Made by a program: the position numbers and the translations under genes
Notes under the pieces: model-generated
Told to the model about the DNA's origin: nothing
What the model saw: only the letters and a program-made list of their open reading frames with translations
Database searches by the model: none
From: Streptomyces sp. NBC_01707
GTDB lineage: Bacteria > Actinomycetota > Actinomycetes > Streptomycetales > Streptomycetaceae
NCBI RefSeq assembly: GCF_041438805.1
Contig: NZ_CP109190.1
Location: forward strand, 3,472,001-3,536,000
Reading direction: 5' to 3'
Length of the DNA: 64,000 bases
Shown here: one piece after another, positions 1-8,484 of the stretch
Layout of the letters: each line of letters starts with the position of its first letter
How positions within the stretch are numbered: position 1 is the first letter of the stretch

Positions 1-723
1 CCGTCCGCCCCGGACTTCACCCGCTACCTGCCGCGCGCCACTCCCCGTCGGGCGGTGGTCGGGGCGACCGTGGGCGGTGCGGTGCTGGTCTCGCTGCCGC
101 TGGTGCTGATGGGTGCGGTGATGGCGGTGGCCACTCCGGGCCTGGCCACCAGCAGCGATCCGGTCTCCTTCATCGGCACACTGCTGCCGGACTGGATCTC
201 GGTGCCTTATCTGCTGATTGCCGTGGCGGGAATGGTGCTGATCAACGCGATGTCGATGTATTCGGCCGGTTTCACCGCGCAGACGCTGGGATTCATGATC
301 CCGCGAACCTGGGCGGTCGGGGTGAATGCGGCCATCAGTGTTCTTCTCGGCGGGTTTCTGATGCTGGCGACGAGCAGCTTCATCGGTCCGTTCGTCTCTT
401 TTCTGACGTTGCTCGCGGTGACGTTCTCCGCCTGGATCGGTGTCTTCGGCGTGGATCTGCTGCGGGGGCGCACCTACGATGCGGCGGCCCTGCTGGACAC
501 CTCTCCGGCCGGGGCCTACTGGTACACCGGCGGCTTCTCCGTACCCGCCGTGGCCGCGTGGGGTTCAGGGCTGGTGGTCGGGCTGCTGCTGACCGGTGTG
601 GAGTGGTTCACCGGCCCGCTCGCCACCACCTGGATCGGGCGCCACGGCCTGGGCTGGGCGGCCACCATCGCCGTCTCCGGCACCCTGTACGCCCTGCTGC
701 CGCGCCCGGCCGGGTTGCGGTGA
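1..723 (+). CDS. NCS1-family nucleobase/allantoin-type permease, C-terminal part (5' end outside window)
   Basis: The reading frame is open from the first base of the window, so the start lies upstream and only about 240 C-terminal residues are present. The fragment opens with a PDFTRYLP motif, typical of the NCS1 cytosine/purine/allantoin/thiamine symporters, and continues with at least five hydrophobic segments. NCS1 proteins import nucleobases or related compounds with Na+ or H+ across the cytoplasmic membrane. The exact substrate cannot be read from this half of the protein. The stop is the TGA at 721-723. No partner gene follows closely. Confidence 0.85.
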   Translation, partial: PSAPDFTRYLPRATPRRAVVGATVGGAVLVSLPLVLMGAVMAVATPGLATSSDPVSFIGTLLPDWISVPYLLIAVAGMVLINAMSMYSAGFTAQTLGFMIPRTWAVGVNAAISVLLGGFLMLATSSFIGPFVSFLTLLAVTFSAWIGVFGVDLLRGRTYDAAALLDTSPAGAYWYTGGFSVPAVAAWGSGLVVGLLLTGVEWFTGPLATTWIGRHGLGWAATIAVSGTLYALLPRPAGLR

Positions 724-1023
724 CGGCGCACCCCTACACTTCTGACGCCATGTCAGCTACTGTCCCGGCGCGCCCAGGGTCTTCGTTCGGATCAGGCTGT
801 CAGGGAGCGGCCCGCCGCGCAGCGGCTGATGTCACCGTGGTGCGTGCGGCTGCAAGGCGGAGGAAGGAGCCCACGCGGAGCGCATGGGGTCTCCCCTGCT
901 CGATCGAAGCCGAGAGCTCGGGGAAGACCCACGACAACGCGGCAGATCCGCGTGCCGGCCCCCGCCGCCAGCATGATCCGAACGAGAGGCCCCAGCCCAC
1001 CCGGTGAAAAGGGGACACCCGTC
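724..1023. other. Intergenic region with a dispersed hairpin repeat
   Basis: This stretch lies between the permease and the flavin oxidoreductase. It shows no convincing gene. A short inverted repeat (CTGAC, then GTCAG) lies near 744-758, and a dispersed Streptomyces repeat occupies 887-930 and is listed separately. The ribosome binding site of the next gene lies at its right edge. Confidence 0.5.
887..930. repeat. Dispersed Streptomyces hairpin repeat, copy A
   Basis: The outer arms GGGTCT and AGACCC pair, as do the inner CCCC and GGGG and the innermost CTCG and CGAG. The core reads CTGCTCGATCGAAGCCGAGAG. A closely related core (CTGCTCGAGCGAGGTCGAGAG) occurs at 37400-37420 inside gltX. From memory, this motif is scattered many times in Streptomyces genomes, mainly between genes. 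Its function is unknown. It could act as a weak terminator or an mRNA-stabilising hairpin. Confidence 0.6.
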
Positions 1024-1983
1024 ATGGCCTTCACAGTGGTCCGGTTCAATCTCGTCGATCCCGCCGCCACCCCCGACTCCCTCTCGGCCCGCTACCGTGC
1101 GGCGCTGGAGATGGCCGCCTACGCCGACCTGCACGGTGTCGACACCGTGCAGACCGAGGAACACCACGGTGCCGCCGACTCCTGGCTGCCCTCCCCCTTC
1201 GTCTTCGCAGGATCGGTCTTCGGCGCCACGAAGCGGATCGCGGTCACCGTCTCGGCGATGATCGGCCCGCTGCACGACCCGCTGCGGCTTGCGGAGGACA
1301 TGGCGGTCCTCGATCTGCTGAGCGGGGGCCGGCTGGTGACGGTCGCGGGCATCGGATACCGGCCCGAGGAGTACGAACAGGCGGGCGTCGAGTGGGGCAG
1401 GCGCGGCCGGCTCCAGGACGAGCTGCTGGAGACCTTGTTGCGGGCGTGGACCGGCGAACCGTTCCCGTACCGCGGCCGTACGGTCCAGGTCACTCCGCGC
1501 CCGTACACCCAGCCGCATCCGCTGCTGCTGGTGGGGGGCAGCTCGCGGGCCGCGGCGCGGCGGGCGGCCCGGCTGGGGCTGCCCTTCTTCCCGAGCGCCC
1601 ATCTGCCCGAGCTGGAGGCGTACTACCACGAGCAACGCGCGGTCCACGGCACGGAGGGGTTCTGCATGATGCCGGCGGTCGAGACGCCGTTGCTTCATGT
1701 CTCGGAGGACCCCGATCGGACCTGGGCCGAGTACGGTCAGCACTTCCTGCACGAGGCACGGACGTACGCCTCCTGGCAGTCGAAGGACATCCGCTCGGCC
1801 GTGCGCTCGGCGGCCACGACGGTGGCGCAGCTACGGGACGAAGGCGTCTACCGGGTCGTCACCCCGCAGCAGCTGGCGGCACTGGAGGCGGACAGCCTGG
1901 TGCTGCATCCGCTGTGCGGTGGGATGCCGGTCGAGGAGGGGTGGCGCAGCCTGCGTCTGTTCTGCGACGCGCTCGCACGATGA
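1024..1983 (+). CDS. LLM-class (bacterial luciferase-like) flavin-dependent oxidoreductase
   Basis: This 319-residue protein has the luciferase-like TIM-barrel pattern. An early EEHHG motif follows the first strands (about residues 42-46), LLSGGRLVTVAGIGY lies near residue 98, and LLLVGGSSRAAARRAARLG near residue 170 is typical of the flavin phosphate-binding part. Enzymes of this family use FMNH2 or F420H2 to oxidise or reduce small organic molecules, and the substrate cannot be predicted here. The start at 1024 is preferred because AAAAGGGG lies about 10 bases upstream, whereas the longer in-frame extension shows no domain. A strong hairpin follows the stop and separates it from the convergent sugar permease gene. 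Confidence 0.85.
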   Translation: MAFTVVRFNLVDPAATPDSLSARYRAALEMAAYADLHGVDTVQTEEHHGAADSWLPSPFVFAGSVFGATKRIAVTVSAMIGPLHDPLRLAEDMAVLDLLSGGRLVTVAGIGYRPEEYEQAGVEWGRRGRLQDELLETLLRAWTGEPFPYRGRTVQVTPRPYTQPHPLLLVGGSSRAAARRAARLGLPFFPSAHLPELEAYYHEQRAVHGTEGFCMMPAVETPLLHVSEDPDRTWAEYGQHFLHEARTYASWQSKDIRSAVRSAATTVAQLRDEGVYRVVTPQQLAALEADSLVLHPLCGGMPVEEGWRSLRLFCDALAR

Positions 1984-1997
1984 CGTAGGCGGATGCG

Positions 1998-2033
1998 CGC
2001 GTCCCCGGCTCGCGGGCGCGGGCCGGGGACGCG
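1998..2033. terminator. Bidirectional hairpin between convergent genes
   Basis: CGCGTCCCCGGC (1998-2009) and GCCGGGGACGCG (2022-2033) form a perfect 12-bp stem with a 12-base loop. It lies between the convergent stops of the LLM oxidoreductase and the glcP-like permease. There is no U-tract, which is common for Streptomyces terminators. Confidence 0.7.
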
Positions 2034-2058
2034 TGGTCGAGGAGAGGGGCAGCGGGGA

Positions 2059-3477
2059 TTAGCCCATCTCCTCCAACGCCTTGCCCTTGGTCTCCTTCAC
2101 GAACTTGAGTACGAAGGGGATCGAGAGCACGGCGAAGCATGTGTAGATGATGTAGGTGCCCGACAGGTTCCAGTCGGCCAGACTCGGGAAGCTCGCGGTG
2201 ATCGCCCAGTTGGCGATCCACTGGGCGGAGGCGGCGACACCGAGCGCGGCGGCGCGGATCCTGTTCGGGAACATCTCGCCGAGGAAGACCCAGACCACGA
2301 CACCCCACGACAGAGCGAAGAAGAGCACGAAGACATGGGCCGCGATGAGGGCGACGACGCCCTGGGCGGTCGGGAGTTTGCCGTTGACCAGATCGGCGGA
2401 GAAGGCCCAGGCCTCGAAGGCCAGAGCGATCGCCATACCGACGGAGCCGGCCAGCGCGAGCGGTTTGCGGCCGATACGGTCGACCAGGACCATCGCGATC
2501 ACGGTACCGATGATGTTGACGATCGATGTGGTGAACGACCAGAAGAACGAGTCGGTCGGGTCGATACCGACGGACTGCCACAGCGTCGCCGAGTAGTAGA
2601 ACGCCACGTTGATGCCGACGAGCTGCTGGAAGATCGAGAGGCCGATACCGACCCAGACGATCGGCAGGAAGCCGAAGCGGCTGCCGAGCAGGTCCTTGAA
2701 GGTGGACTTGTGCTCGCGGTGCATGGCCGTCTCGATCTCCAGGACGCGGGCGTCCAGATCGACGTTCCGGCCCTCGACCTCACCGAGGATCTCCCGGGCC
2801 CGGTCCTTCTTGCCGACCGAGATCAGGAACCGCGGCGATTCGGGGATCGCGAACGACAGCAGCCCGTACAGGAGCGCGGGAACGACCATCACACCGAGCA
2901 TCCACTGCCAGGCTTCCAGGCCGCCGATCGTGCCGCGCTGCTTGCCGTCGGCCATCTGCAGGATGCCGAAGTTCACCAGCTGCGAGATGGCGATGCCGAT
3001 GACGATCGCCGCCTGCTGGAAGGAGCCGAGCCTGCCTCGGTAGGCGGCCGGCGACACCTCGGCGATGTAGGCCGGGCCGATGACCGAGGCCATGCCGATG
3101 GCGAAGCCGCCGATGATCCGCCAGAGGGCGAGATCCCAGAGGGCGAACGGCAGCGCGGAGCCGATGGCGCTGATGGTGAACAGCACCGAGGCGATCCGCA
3201 TGCACTTGATGCGGCCGATCCGGTCGGCGATACGGCCCGCCGTGGCGGCGCCGATGGCACAGCCGATCAGCGCGATGGCGATGACCTCGGCAAGCGTTGC
3301 GGAGCCGATGTCGTAGCGGTCCCGGATCGCCTCGACGGCGCCGTTGATCACGGCACTGTCGTAGCCGAAGAGGAAGCCGCCCATCGCAGCGGCCGCCGTG
3401 ATGAAGATGACATGGCCGAGGTGTTCCGGATGGGCTGCTCGGGCTCCGGATCCCGGTGTCTGCGAGGTGCTGGTCAC
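2059..3477 (-). CDS. glcP: Sugar-porter MFS transporter, GlcP-type glucose permease
   Basis: The 472-residue protein has about 12 hydrophobic segments and the full set of sugar-porter signatures: GYDSAVINGA in helix 1, RIADRIGRI in the first cytoplasmic loop, PESPRFL before the central loop, FQQLVGINVAFYYSATL in helix 7, DRIGRKPLALAG after helix 8, and WVFLGEMFPNRIRAAALG in helix 10. These match bacterial H+/hexose symporters. In S. coelicolor the glucose permease glcP1 lies next to smc, the same arrangement as here. The GTG at 3477 is preceded by AGGAG. The upstream region carries a tandem 20-bp repeat and three CAAGT boxes that may be regulatory. The glucose assignment rests on synteny and similarity. 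Confidence 0.85.
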   Translation of the reverse strand: MTSTSQTPGSGARAAHPEHLGHVIFITAAAAMGGFLFGYDSAVINGAVEAIRDRYDIGSATLAEVIAIALIGCAIGAATAGRIADRIGRIKCMRIASVLFTISAIGSALPFALWDLALWRIIGGFAIGMASVIGPAYIAEVSPAAYRGRLGSFQQAAIVIGIAISQLVNFGILQMADGKQRGTIGGLEAWQWMLGVMVVPALLYGLLSFAIPESPRFLISVGKKDRAREILGEVEGRNVDLDARVLEIETAMHREHKSTFKDLLGSRFGFLPIVWVGIGLSIFQQLVGINVAFYYSATLWQSVGIDPTDSFFWSFTTSIVNIIGTVIAMVLVDRIGRKPLALAGSVGMAIALAFEAWAFSADLVNGKLPTAQGVVALIAAHVFVLFFALSWGVVVWVFLGEMFPNRIRAAALGVAASAQWIANWAITASFPSLADWNLSGTYIIYTCFAVLSIPFVLKFVKETKGKALEEMG

Positions 3478-3500
3478 ATGAACTCCTGGTACCTGGCCGC

Positions 3501-3540
3501 GTCGTCAGGCGTGGGGGCGAGTCGTCAGGCGTGGGGGGAA
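3501..3540. repeat. Tandem 20-bp direct repeat in the glcP leader
   Basis: Two adjacent 20-bp units, 3501-3520 and 3521-3540, are identical at 18 positions (GTCGTCAGGCGTGGGGG core). They lie just upstream of the glcP ribosome binding site, so they fall in the leader or promoter of the glucose permease gene. Confidence 0.85.
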
Positions 3541-3547
3541 ACTCTTC

Positions 3548-3621
3548 TCAAGTGGCGCACAACTCTTCAGCCGCCACCACTTGAACTTAAAAACGACGTC
3601 TCAGAGAGTATGTGTTCAAGT
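3548..3621. promoter_or_regulatory. Cluster of CAAGT / ACTTG boxes upstream of glcP
   Basis: TCAAGTGG at 3548-3555 and CCACTTGA at 3577-3584 form an 8-bp inverted pair whose centres are 29 bp apart. A further TTCAAGT lies at 3615-3621. The stretch is more AT-rich than its surroundings and lies where the glcP promoter is expected. Binding by a sugar-responsive regulator is an inference. Confidence 0.4.
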
Positions 3622-3704
3622 TTCGAAGTCAAAAACGAGCATGGTCGGCTTCTACCCAGGACCGCCCAAAAGGTGCGTTGAAGATTTGAAGAACGAGTAA
3701 AGGT

Positions 3705-6700
3705 TCAGCGCAGTCGCTGGCTGATGACCTTGGAGACCCCGTCACCCTGCATCGACACGCCGTACAGCGCGTCGGCGACCTCCATCGTCCGCTTCTGATG
3801 CGTGATCACGATGAGCTGCGAGCTCTCCTGGAGCTCCTCCATGATCCGGATCAGCCGCTGCAGATTCGTGTCGTCGAGCGCTGCCTCGACCTCGTCCATC
3901 ACATAGAACGGGCTCGGCCTCGCCTTGAAGATCGAGACCAGCAACGCGACGGCCGTCAGGGACCGCTCACCACCCGACAGCAGGGAGAGCCGCTTGACCT
4001 TCTTGCCCGGCGGGCGGGCCTCGACATCGACACCGGTCGCCAGCATGTTGTCCGGATCGGTCAGGACGAGCCGGCCCTCACCACCCGGGAAGAGCCGTGA
4101 GAAGACGCCCTCGAACTCGCGGGCCGTGTCCCGGTACGCCTCCGTGAACACCTGCTCGACCCGCTCGTCGACCTCCTTGATCACCTGCATCAGATCGGCG
4201 CGGGTCTTCTTCAGGTCCTCGAGCTGCTCGGAGAGGAACTTGTGCCGCTCCTCCAACGCCGAGAACTCCTCGAGGGCGAGCGGATTCACCTTCCCGAGTT
4301 GCTGGTACGCCCGTTCGGCGGACTTCAGCCGCTTCTCCTGCTCGGCCCTGACGAACGGCCTCGGCTGGTTGCGCGGATGCTCCGGGTCCTCCGGCAACTC
4401 CTCGCCCTCCGCGGCCGGCGACGGCGGTACCAGCTGGTCGGGGCCGTACTCGCCGACCAGCCCGGCCGGCTCCACACCCAGCTCCTCGAGTGCCTTCGCC
4501 TCCAGCTGCTCTATCCGCAGCCGCTTCTCGGCGCCCAGCACCTCGCCGCGGTGGACGGAGTCGGTCAGCTTGTCGAGCTCGCCCTTGAGCTCACGGCCGT
4601 GGCCGCGCTCGGCGGTCAACTCCCGTTCACGCTCCGCCTTCGCCGCCTCGGCCGCGACCCGCTCCTCCTCGGCCCGTACGACGGACACCTCGACGTGGGC
4701 GAGAAGCTGACGGGCGCCGGACGCGACGGCGGAGGCGACCGCGGCCTCGTGGCGCAGCCGGGTGCGGCGCTGCTCGGCACGGGCGCGGGCCTCGCGTTCA
4801 GCACGGGCACCGCGGTCGAGGGAGTCGGCGCGTCCGGCGAGCCCCTTGACGCGTTCCTCGTGGGTACGGACCTGGAGGCGGGCCTCCATCTCGGTCTGGC
4901 GTGCGTTGGCCCCGTCGGCGGCGAGCCGATCGCGCACGGAATGGTCGGGTTCCTCCTCGACCGGCATCTCCTCGGCCACGAGCAGCCGCTCGGCCAGCTC
5001 CTCGGCCTCCTCGGTCGCCCGTTCCAGGGCGTCCTGGGCGCGAGCCGCGGAGGCGGCCGACCGCTCGGCCTCACCCGCGGCGCCGCGTGCCTGCCCGGCG
5101 AGCCGCCCGAGCTGCTGGGCCACCCCTGACTTCTCGCGCTCGGCGGCCCTGCGCCGCTCCGCCAGCTCCTCGACGAGTTCGGCGCAGGCGCTGCGCCGCT
5201 CCCCCGCGAGTCGCTGGGCCTCGGCCAACCCGGTGCACCGAACGGCCAGTTCCGCCAGCTCGGCGGCAGCCTCGTCGACGGACGCCTGCACTTCGAGAAG
5301 GCTGGGCGCGCCGGCGGACCCGCCGTGCGCGAAGTGGGCCCCCAGAACATCTCCCTCGCCGGTCACGGCGGTCAGCTCGGGATGCGCGGCAACGAGATCC
5401 TCGGCGTCCTCCAGTGTGGGGACGACCACCATGCCCCGCACGAGCCCACGCACGGCGTCCATCAGGCCGGCCGGCCCCTGGACAAGATCGGCGACAGCGG
5501 GCGGGGCATCCTGGGCCACCGCGCGGAGCAGCGGACCGGACGCCTCGGGATGTCCGGCGATCCGGTGTGCCGGGGCGTCTGCCACGGGGCCGTGGCCTAC
5601 GCCCTGGCCGGGCAGCCGGGCGGCGTCGGTCGGGACCGCCTCCTGCTCACCGCCCGGGCCGGGTACGAACCCGGCCCCCGTCTCCGTGTCCTGCGCGGTG
5701 GGCACCGCGACCTGCCCGGGCAGACGCCGGGCATCCGCGTCCACCGGCGCACCCGGCCCGGCACCGGGCCCGGGCCCCTGCCCCGGAACTCCTCCCGCGT
5801 CGATCACATCCGCGGGCCCAGCACCCCCCAGCAGCAACGCCGCCCGCCCCGCGTCCTGCTTGCGCAGCAGGCGGATCGCGTTCGCTGCCGTGGCCGGATC
5901 CGTCACGGCCACCGCGTCCGCCGCAGCGCCCAGTGCCGCCGCCACCGCCACCTCGTGGCCCGGGGCCACCGTCAGGAGTTCCGCGGCCGGGCCGAGCAGA
6001 CCCGACAGGCTGTCCTTCGAGGCGAGCAGCACCCCCGTGCCGTCCTTGCGGCGCAGACCCAGGGACAGTGCCTCGTGGCGGGCCGCTACCGCTGCCCGCT
6101 TGCGTTCCGCGCCGGTGGCGGCCTCCCGGGCGGCCGAAAGGGCCGCATCCGCCTCCGCCAGCTCCCGTCTGGCGGTGTCGTGGCGCTCGCCCAGCTCCGC
6201 GTCACCCGCGTCCAGGCCCGCCACCTCGGCCTTCAGCTGCTCGTACTCCTCCTGCGCCGCGACCGCCCGCTCCTGCGCCTCGTCGCGCGAGGCGGCCAGC
6301 CGGTCGATCTCCGCCTGCGCCGAACCGGCCCGGCTCCGGGCCGCATTGACCTGACCGGTCAGCCGCGCCAGACCTTCGCGCCGGTCCGCGATGGCCCGGG
6401 CCGCGTCCTTGAGCCGGCGTTCTTCGGCGACCAACTCCCTTTCCAGTTCGGCCCGGTGCGCGGCGGTGTCCTCCAGCGCGTGTTCCGCCGCCTCCAGCGC
6501 GGCCTCCAGCTCCGCCTCCTGCTCACGGATCCGGGCGGCCTCGCGCTCCATGTCCTCCGGATCGCGCCCGCGCCGCTCCTCCTCCGGTGCGGCGGTGGCA
6601 CTCTTCACCCGGGCGTCGGCGAGCGAGATCGTGCCCCGTACGCGTTCGGCCAGCTGCGAGAGCTCGTACCAGGTCTGCTGGGCGCGCTGCAGCCGCGGCG

Positions 6701-7538
6701 CCAGCCGACGTACCTCGTCCTCCAGCTCCGCCTCGCGTGCCAGAGCCGCCTTGAGCTCCGCCTCCGCCGCTTCCCGGCGCTGCTTCAGCGCGGCCTCGTC
6801 GGCGATCTCGCTGCGCAGCGCGTTGCGCAGCCGCACCAGGTCGTCGGCGAGCAGCCGCAGCCGGGCGTCGCGCAGATCCGCCTGGATGACGGCGGCCCGC
6901 CGGGCCACGGCCGCCTGCCGGCCCAACGGTTTCAACTGCCGCCGCAGTTCGTCCGTCAGATCCTGGACGCGGGCCAGGTTGGCCCCCATCGCGTCCAGTT
7001 TCCGCAGCGCCTTCTCCTTCCGCTTGCGGTGCTTGAGCACGCCTGCGGCTTCCTCGATGAACGCGCGCCGCCCCATCGGATCGGCATGGAGTACGGAGTC
7101 CAGCTGGCCCTGCCCGACGATGACGTGCATCTCCCGGCCGATACCGGAGTCCGAGAGCAGTTCCTGGATGTCGAGGAGTCGGCAGGTGTCGCCGTTGATC
7201 TGGTATTCGCTGCCGCCGTTGCGGAACATGATCCGAGTGATCGTCACTTCGGCGTATTCGATGGGCAGTGCGCCATCCGCATTGTCGATGGTCAGCGACA
7301 CTTCGGCGCGTCCGAGCGGAGGCCGCCCGGTGGTGCCGGCGAAGATCACGTCCTCCATCTTGCCGCCGCGCAGGGATTTGGCGCCCTGCTCACCCATGAC
7401 CCAGGAGAGCGCATCCACCACATTGGACTTGCCGGAACCGTTGGGACCGACGACACAGGTGATCCCCGGTTCGAACCGCAGGGTCGTGGCGGAGGCGAAC
7501 GATTTGAAACCACGCAGGGTCAGGGCCTTGAGATGCAC
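3705..7538 (-). CDS. smc: Chromosome segregation ATPase SMC with an enlarged hinge
   Basis: The 1277-residue protein is the SMC subunit of the ScpAB condensin, which organises and segregates chromosomes. Visible parts are the Walker A motif GPNGSGKSN (residues 31-39), a long coiled coil (about 165-500), the hinge (about 505-745), a second coiled coil (about 745-1110), the ABC signature LSGGERSLTAVALL, and Walker B FYVMDEVEAALDD near the C-terminus. It is about 90 residues longer than the S. coelicolor protein as I remember it (about 1186). The excess is a Gly/Pro-rich low-complexity insert at about residues 572-665, inside the hinge. The start is the GTG at 7538, with GAAAGGTAGAG upstream. 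The long frames on the opposite strand are shadows. Confidence 0.97.
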   Translation of the reverse strand: MHLKALTLRGFKSFASATTLRFEPGITCVVGPNGSGKSNVVDALSWVMGEQGAKSLRGGKMEDVIFAGTTGRPPLGRAEVSLTIDNADGALPIEYAEVTITRIMFRNGGSEYQINGDTCRLLDIQELLSDSGIGREMHVIVGQGQLDSVLHADPMGRRAFIEEAAGVLKHRKRKEKALRKLDAMGANLARVQDLTDELRRQLKPLGRQAAVARRAAVIQADLRDARLRLLADDLVRLRNALRSEIADEAALKQRREAAEAELKAALAREAELEDEVRRLAPRLQRAQQTWYELSQLAERVRGTISLADARVKSATAAPEEERRGRDPEDMEREAARIREQEAELEAALEAAEHALEDTAAHRAELERELVAEERRLKDAARAIADRREGLARLTGQVNAARSRAGSAQAEIDRLAASRDEAQERAVAAQEEYEQLKAEVAGLDAGDAELGERHDTARRELAEADAALSAAREAATGAERKRAAVAARHEALSLGLRRKDGTGVLLASKDSLSGLLGPAAELLTVAPGHEVAVAAALGAAADAVAVTDPATAANAIRLLRKQDAGRAALLLGGAGPADVIDAGGVPGQGPGPGAGPGAPVDADARRLPGQVAVPTAQDTETGAGFVPGPGGEQEAVPTDAARLPGQGVGHGPVADAPAHRIAGHPEASGPLLRAVAQDAPPAVADLVQGPAGLMDAVRGLVRGMVVVPTLEDAEDLVAAHPELTAVTGEGDVLGAHFAHGGSAGAPSLLEVQASVDEAAAELAELAVRCTGLAEAQRLAGERRSACAELVEELAERRRAAEREKSGVAQQLGRLAGQARGAAGEAERSAASAARAQDALERATEEAEELAERLLVAEEMPVEEEPDHSVRDRLAADGANARQTEMEARLQVRTHEERVKGLAGRADSLDRGARAEREARARAEQRRTRLRHEAAVASAVASGARQLLAHVEVSVVRAEEERVAAEAAKAERERELTAERGHGRELKGELDKLTDSVHRGEVLGAEKRLRIEQLEAKALEELGVEPAGLVGEYGPDQLVPPSPAAEGEELPEDPEHPRNQPRPFVRAEQEKRLKSAERAYQQLGKVNPLALEEFSALEERHKFLSEQLEDLKKTRADLMQVIKEVDERVEQVFTEAYRDTAREFEGVFSRLFPGGEGRLVLTDPDNMLATGVDVEARPPGKKVKRLSLLSGGERSLTAVALLVSIFKARPSPFYVMDEVEAALDDTNLQRLIRIMEELQESSQLIVITHQKRTMEVADALYGVSMQGDGVSKVISQRLR

Positions 7539-7808
7539 GCCGCCGGACTCTACCTTTCGCTCTCGGTTTCGCTGATGAAGGTGCAGGGCACATCAGACGG
7601 TAAGGGAAGGGGTGTACGTCCGGGGGCGGTCCGGCGCAGGTCCGCGACAAAGAAAGAAGGGACGCCGAGGCGCCCCTTTAAATCTTGCTGCTGTGCTGCG
7701 TAACGGATCAAGAACGCGGCGGATCAATAGCGCGACAGATCAGAGTGATGATCTTCAGTGATCCGGTGACGATCCGGTGATGAACTCAGACGGCTGACGC
7801 AAGCAGCC

Positions 7809-7834
7809 CGACCGGCCCCTGTGGGCCTTCGGTC
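7809..7834 (-). terminator. Hairpin after the small coiled-coil gene
   Basis: Read on the minus strand, GACCG-AA-GGCCC-ACAG-GGGCC-GGTC forms an interrupted stem immediately downstream of the stop at 7833, overlapping it by two bases. It lies before the smc leader. Confidence 0.5.
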
Positions 7835-8045
7835 AGGTCAGCGCCGGCTCCGCCTGGGGTACGTCGATGTCGATGCTGTCGAGCAGCGACTCTTGGTGCT
7901 GGGCGGCGGCGTTGAGCGCGTCGTTCTCGTCCTGAATCCGTACGAGCTCGGATTCAAGATCCTGGACGCGCTGTTGGAGCCGTCGCATCTCGGCGAGGAG
8001 TCGCGGGTCGGAACCGCCGACGTAACCGAGAAGCGCCTTTGCCAT
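7833..8045 (-). CDS. Small conserved coiled-coil protein of unknown function
   Basis: This 70-residue protein begins MAKALLGYVGG. It then forms one amphipathic helix (about residues 14-55) with heptad-spaced leucines (LLAEMRRLQQRV, LESELVRI) typical of a short coiled coil, and ends in an acidic tail. I recognise it only as a protein conserved near smc in actinomycetes, and no function can be assigned. GGAGG lies close upstream of the start. It is transcribed in the same direction as smc, about 290 bases upstream of it, with a hairpin between them. A dimeric adaptor or nucleoid-associated role would be speculation. Confidence 0.75.
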   Translation of the reverse strand: MAKALLGYVGGSDPRLLAEMRRLQQRVQDLESELVRIQDENDALNAAAQHQESLLDSIDIDVPQAEPALT

Positions 8046-8484
8046 GATGGATGGTCCTCCACACTGAGTGACCGACCGATGCGGTGTGGGTCGTGAGGGA
8101 ATCGCACCCGCGGTGCTCGGCAGCGCTCTGTCATCACTGCGGTTCTGCTGCCAACCAGCTCTGCCAAACAGCTAAGGTGCGCGGGGTTTTCAGCGTCTCA
8201 CCAAAAAGTTTGACGGTCAACACGATCACACCCTGTAGAGGCGGGCGTCCCTGGGATGCGCGGCTTGACGATCATGCGGCGCGACTCTCCTGCGGCGCCC
8301 TGAAGGGCGTGGAGATCATCCTTACTGCGGCAGCCTGGCATGCCAACCGATTCTTGGCAACCACCCGGTCCTTCCGCAGGTCATTTCATGTGTACGGGGA
8401 TCGGTGGGGCACACCGTCACCCCTCGCCGCCCCTCGAACACGGTCCGAACACGGCCCCGAATTCGGTCGATATCCGGATCACGA
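8046..8484. other. 439-base gap between acylphosphatase and the coiled-coil gene
   Basis: No convincing gene was found on either strand. The minus strand from about 8180 to 8090 has a tRNA-like look: a D-arm-like TAGCTGTTTGGCAGAGCTGG and a T-arm-like GGGTGCGATTCCC. However, no acceptor stem or 7-base anticodon loop forms, so it is not annotated as a tRNA. The region probably carries the promoter of the coiled-coil gene. Confidence 0.5.

Noticed and set aside
4762..7703. Long plus-strand frames opposite smc
   Set aside because: Arg/Ser/Ala-rich shadows of the SMC coiled coil.
8085..8185. A possible complete tRNA gene
   Set aside because: No acceptor stem and no 7-base anticodon loop can be formed. 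Kept only as a low-interest observation.
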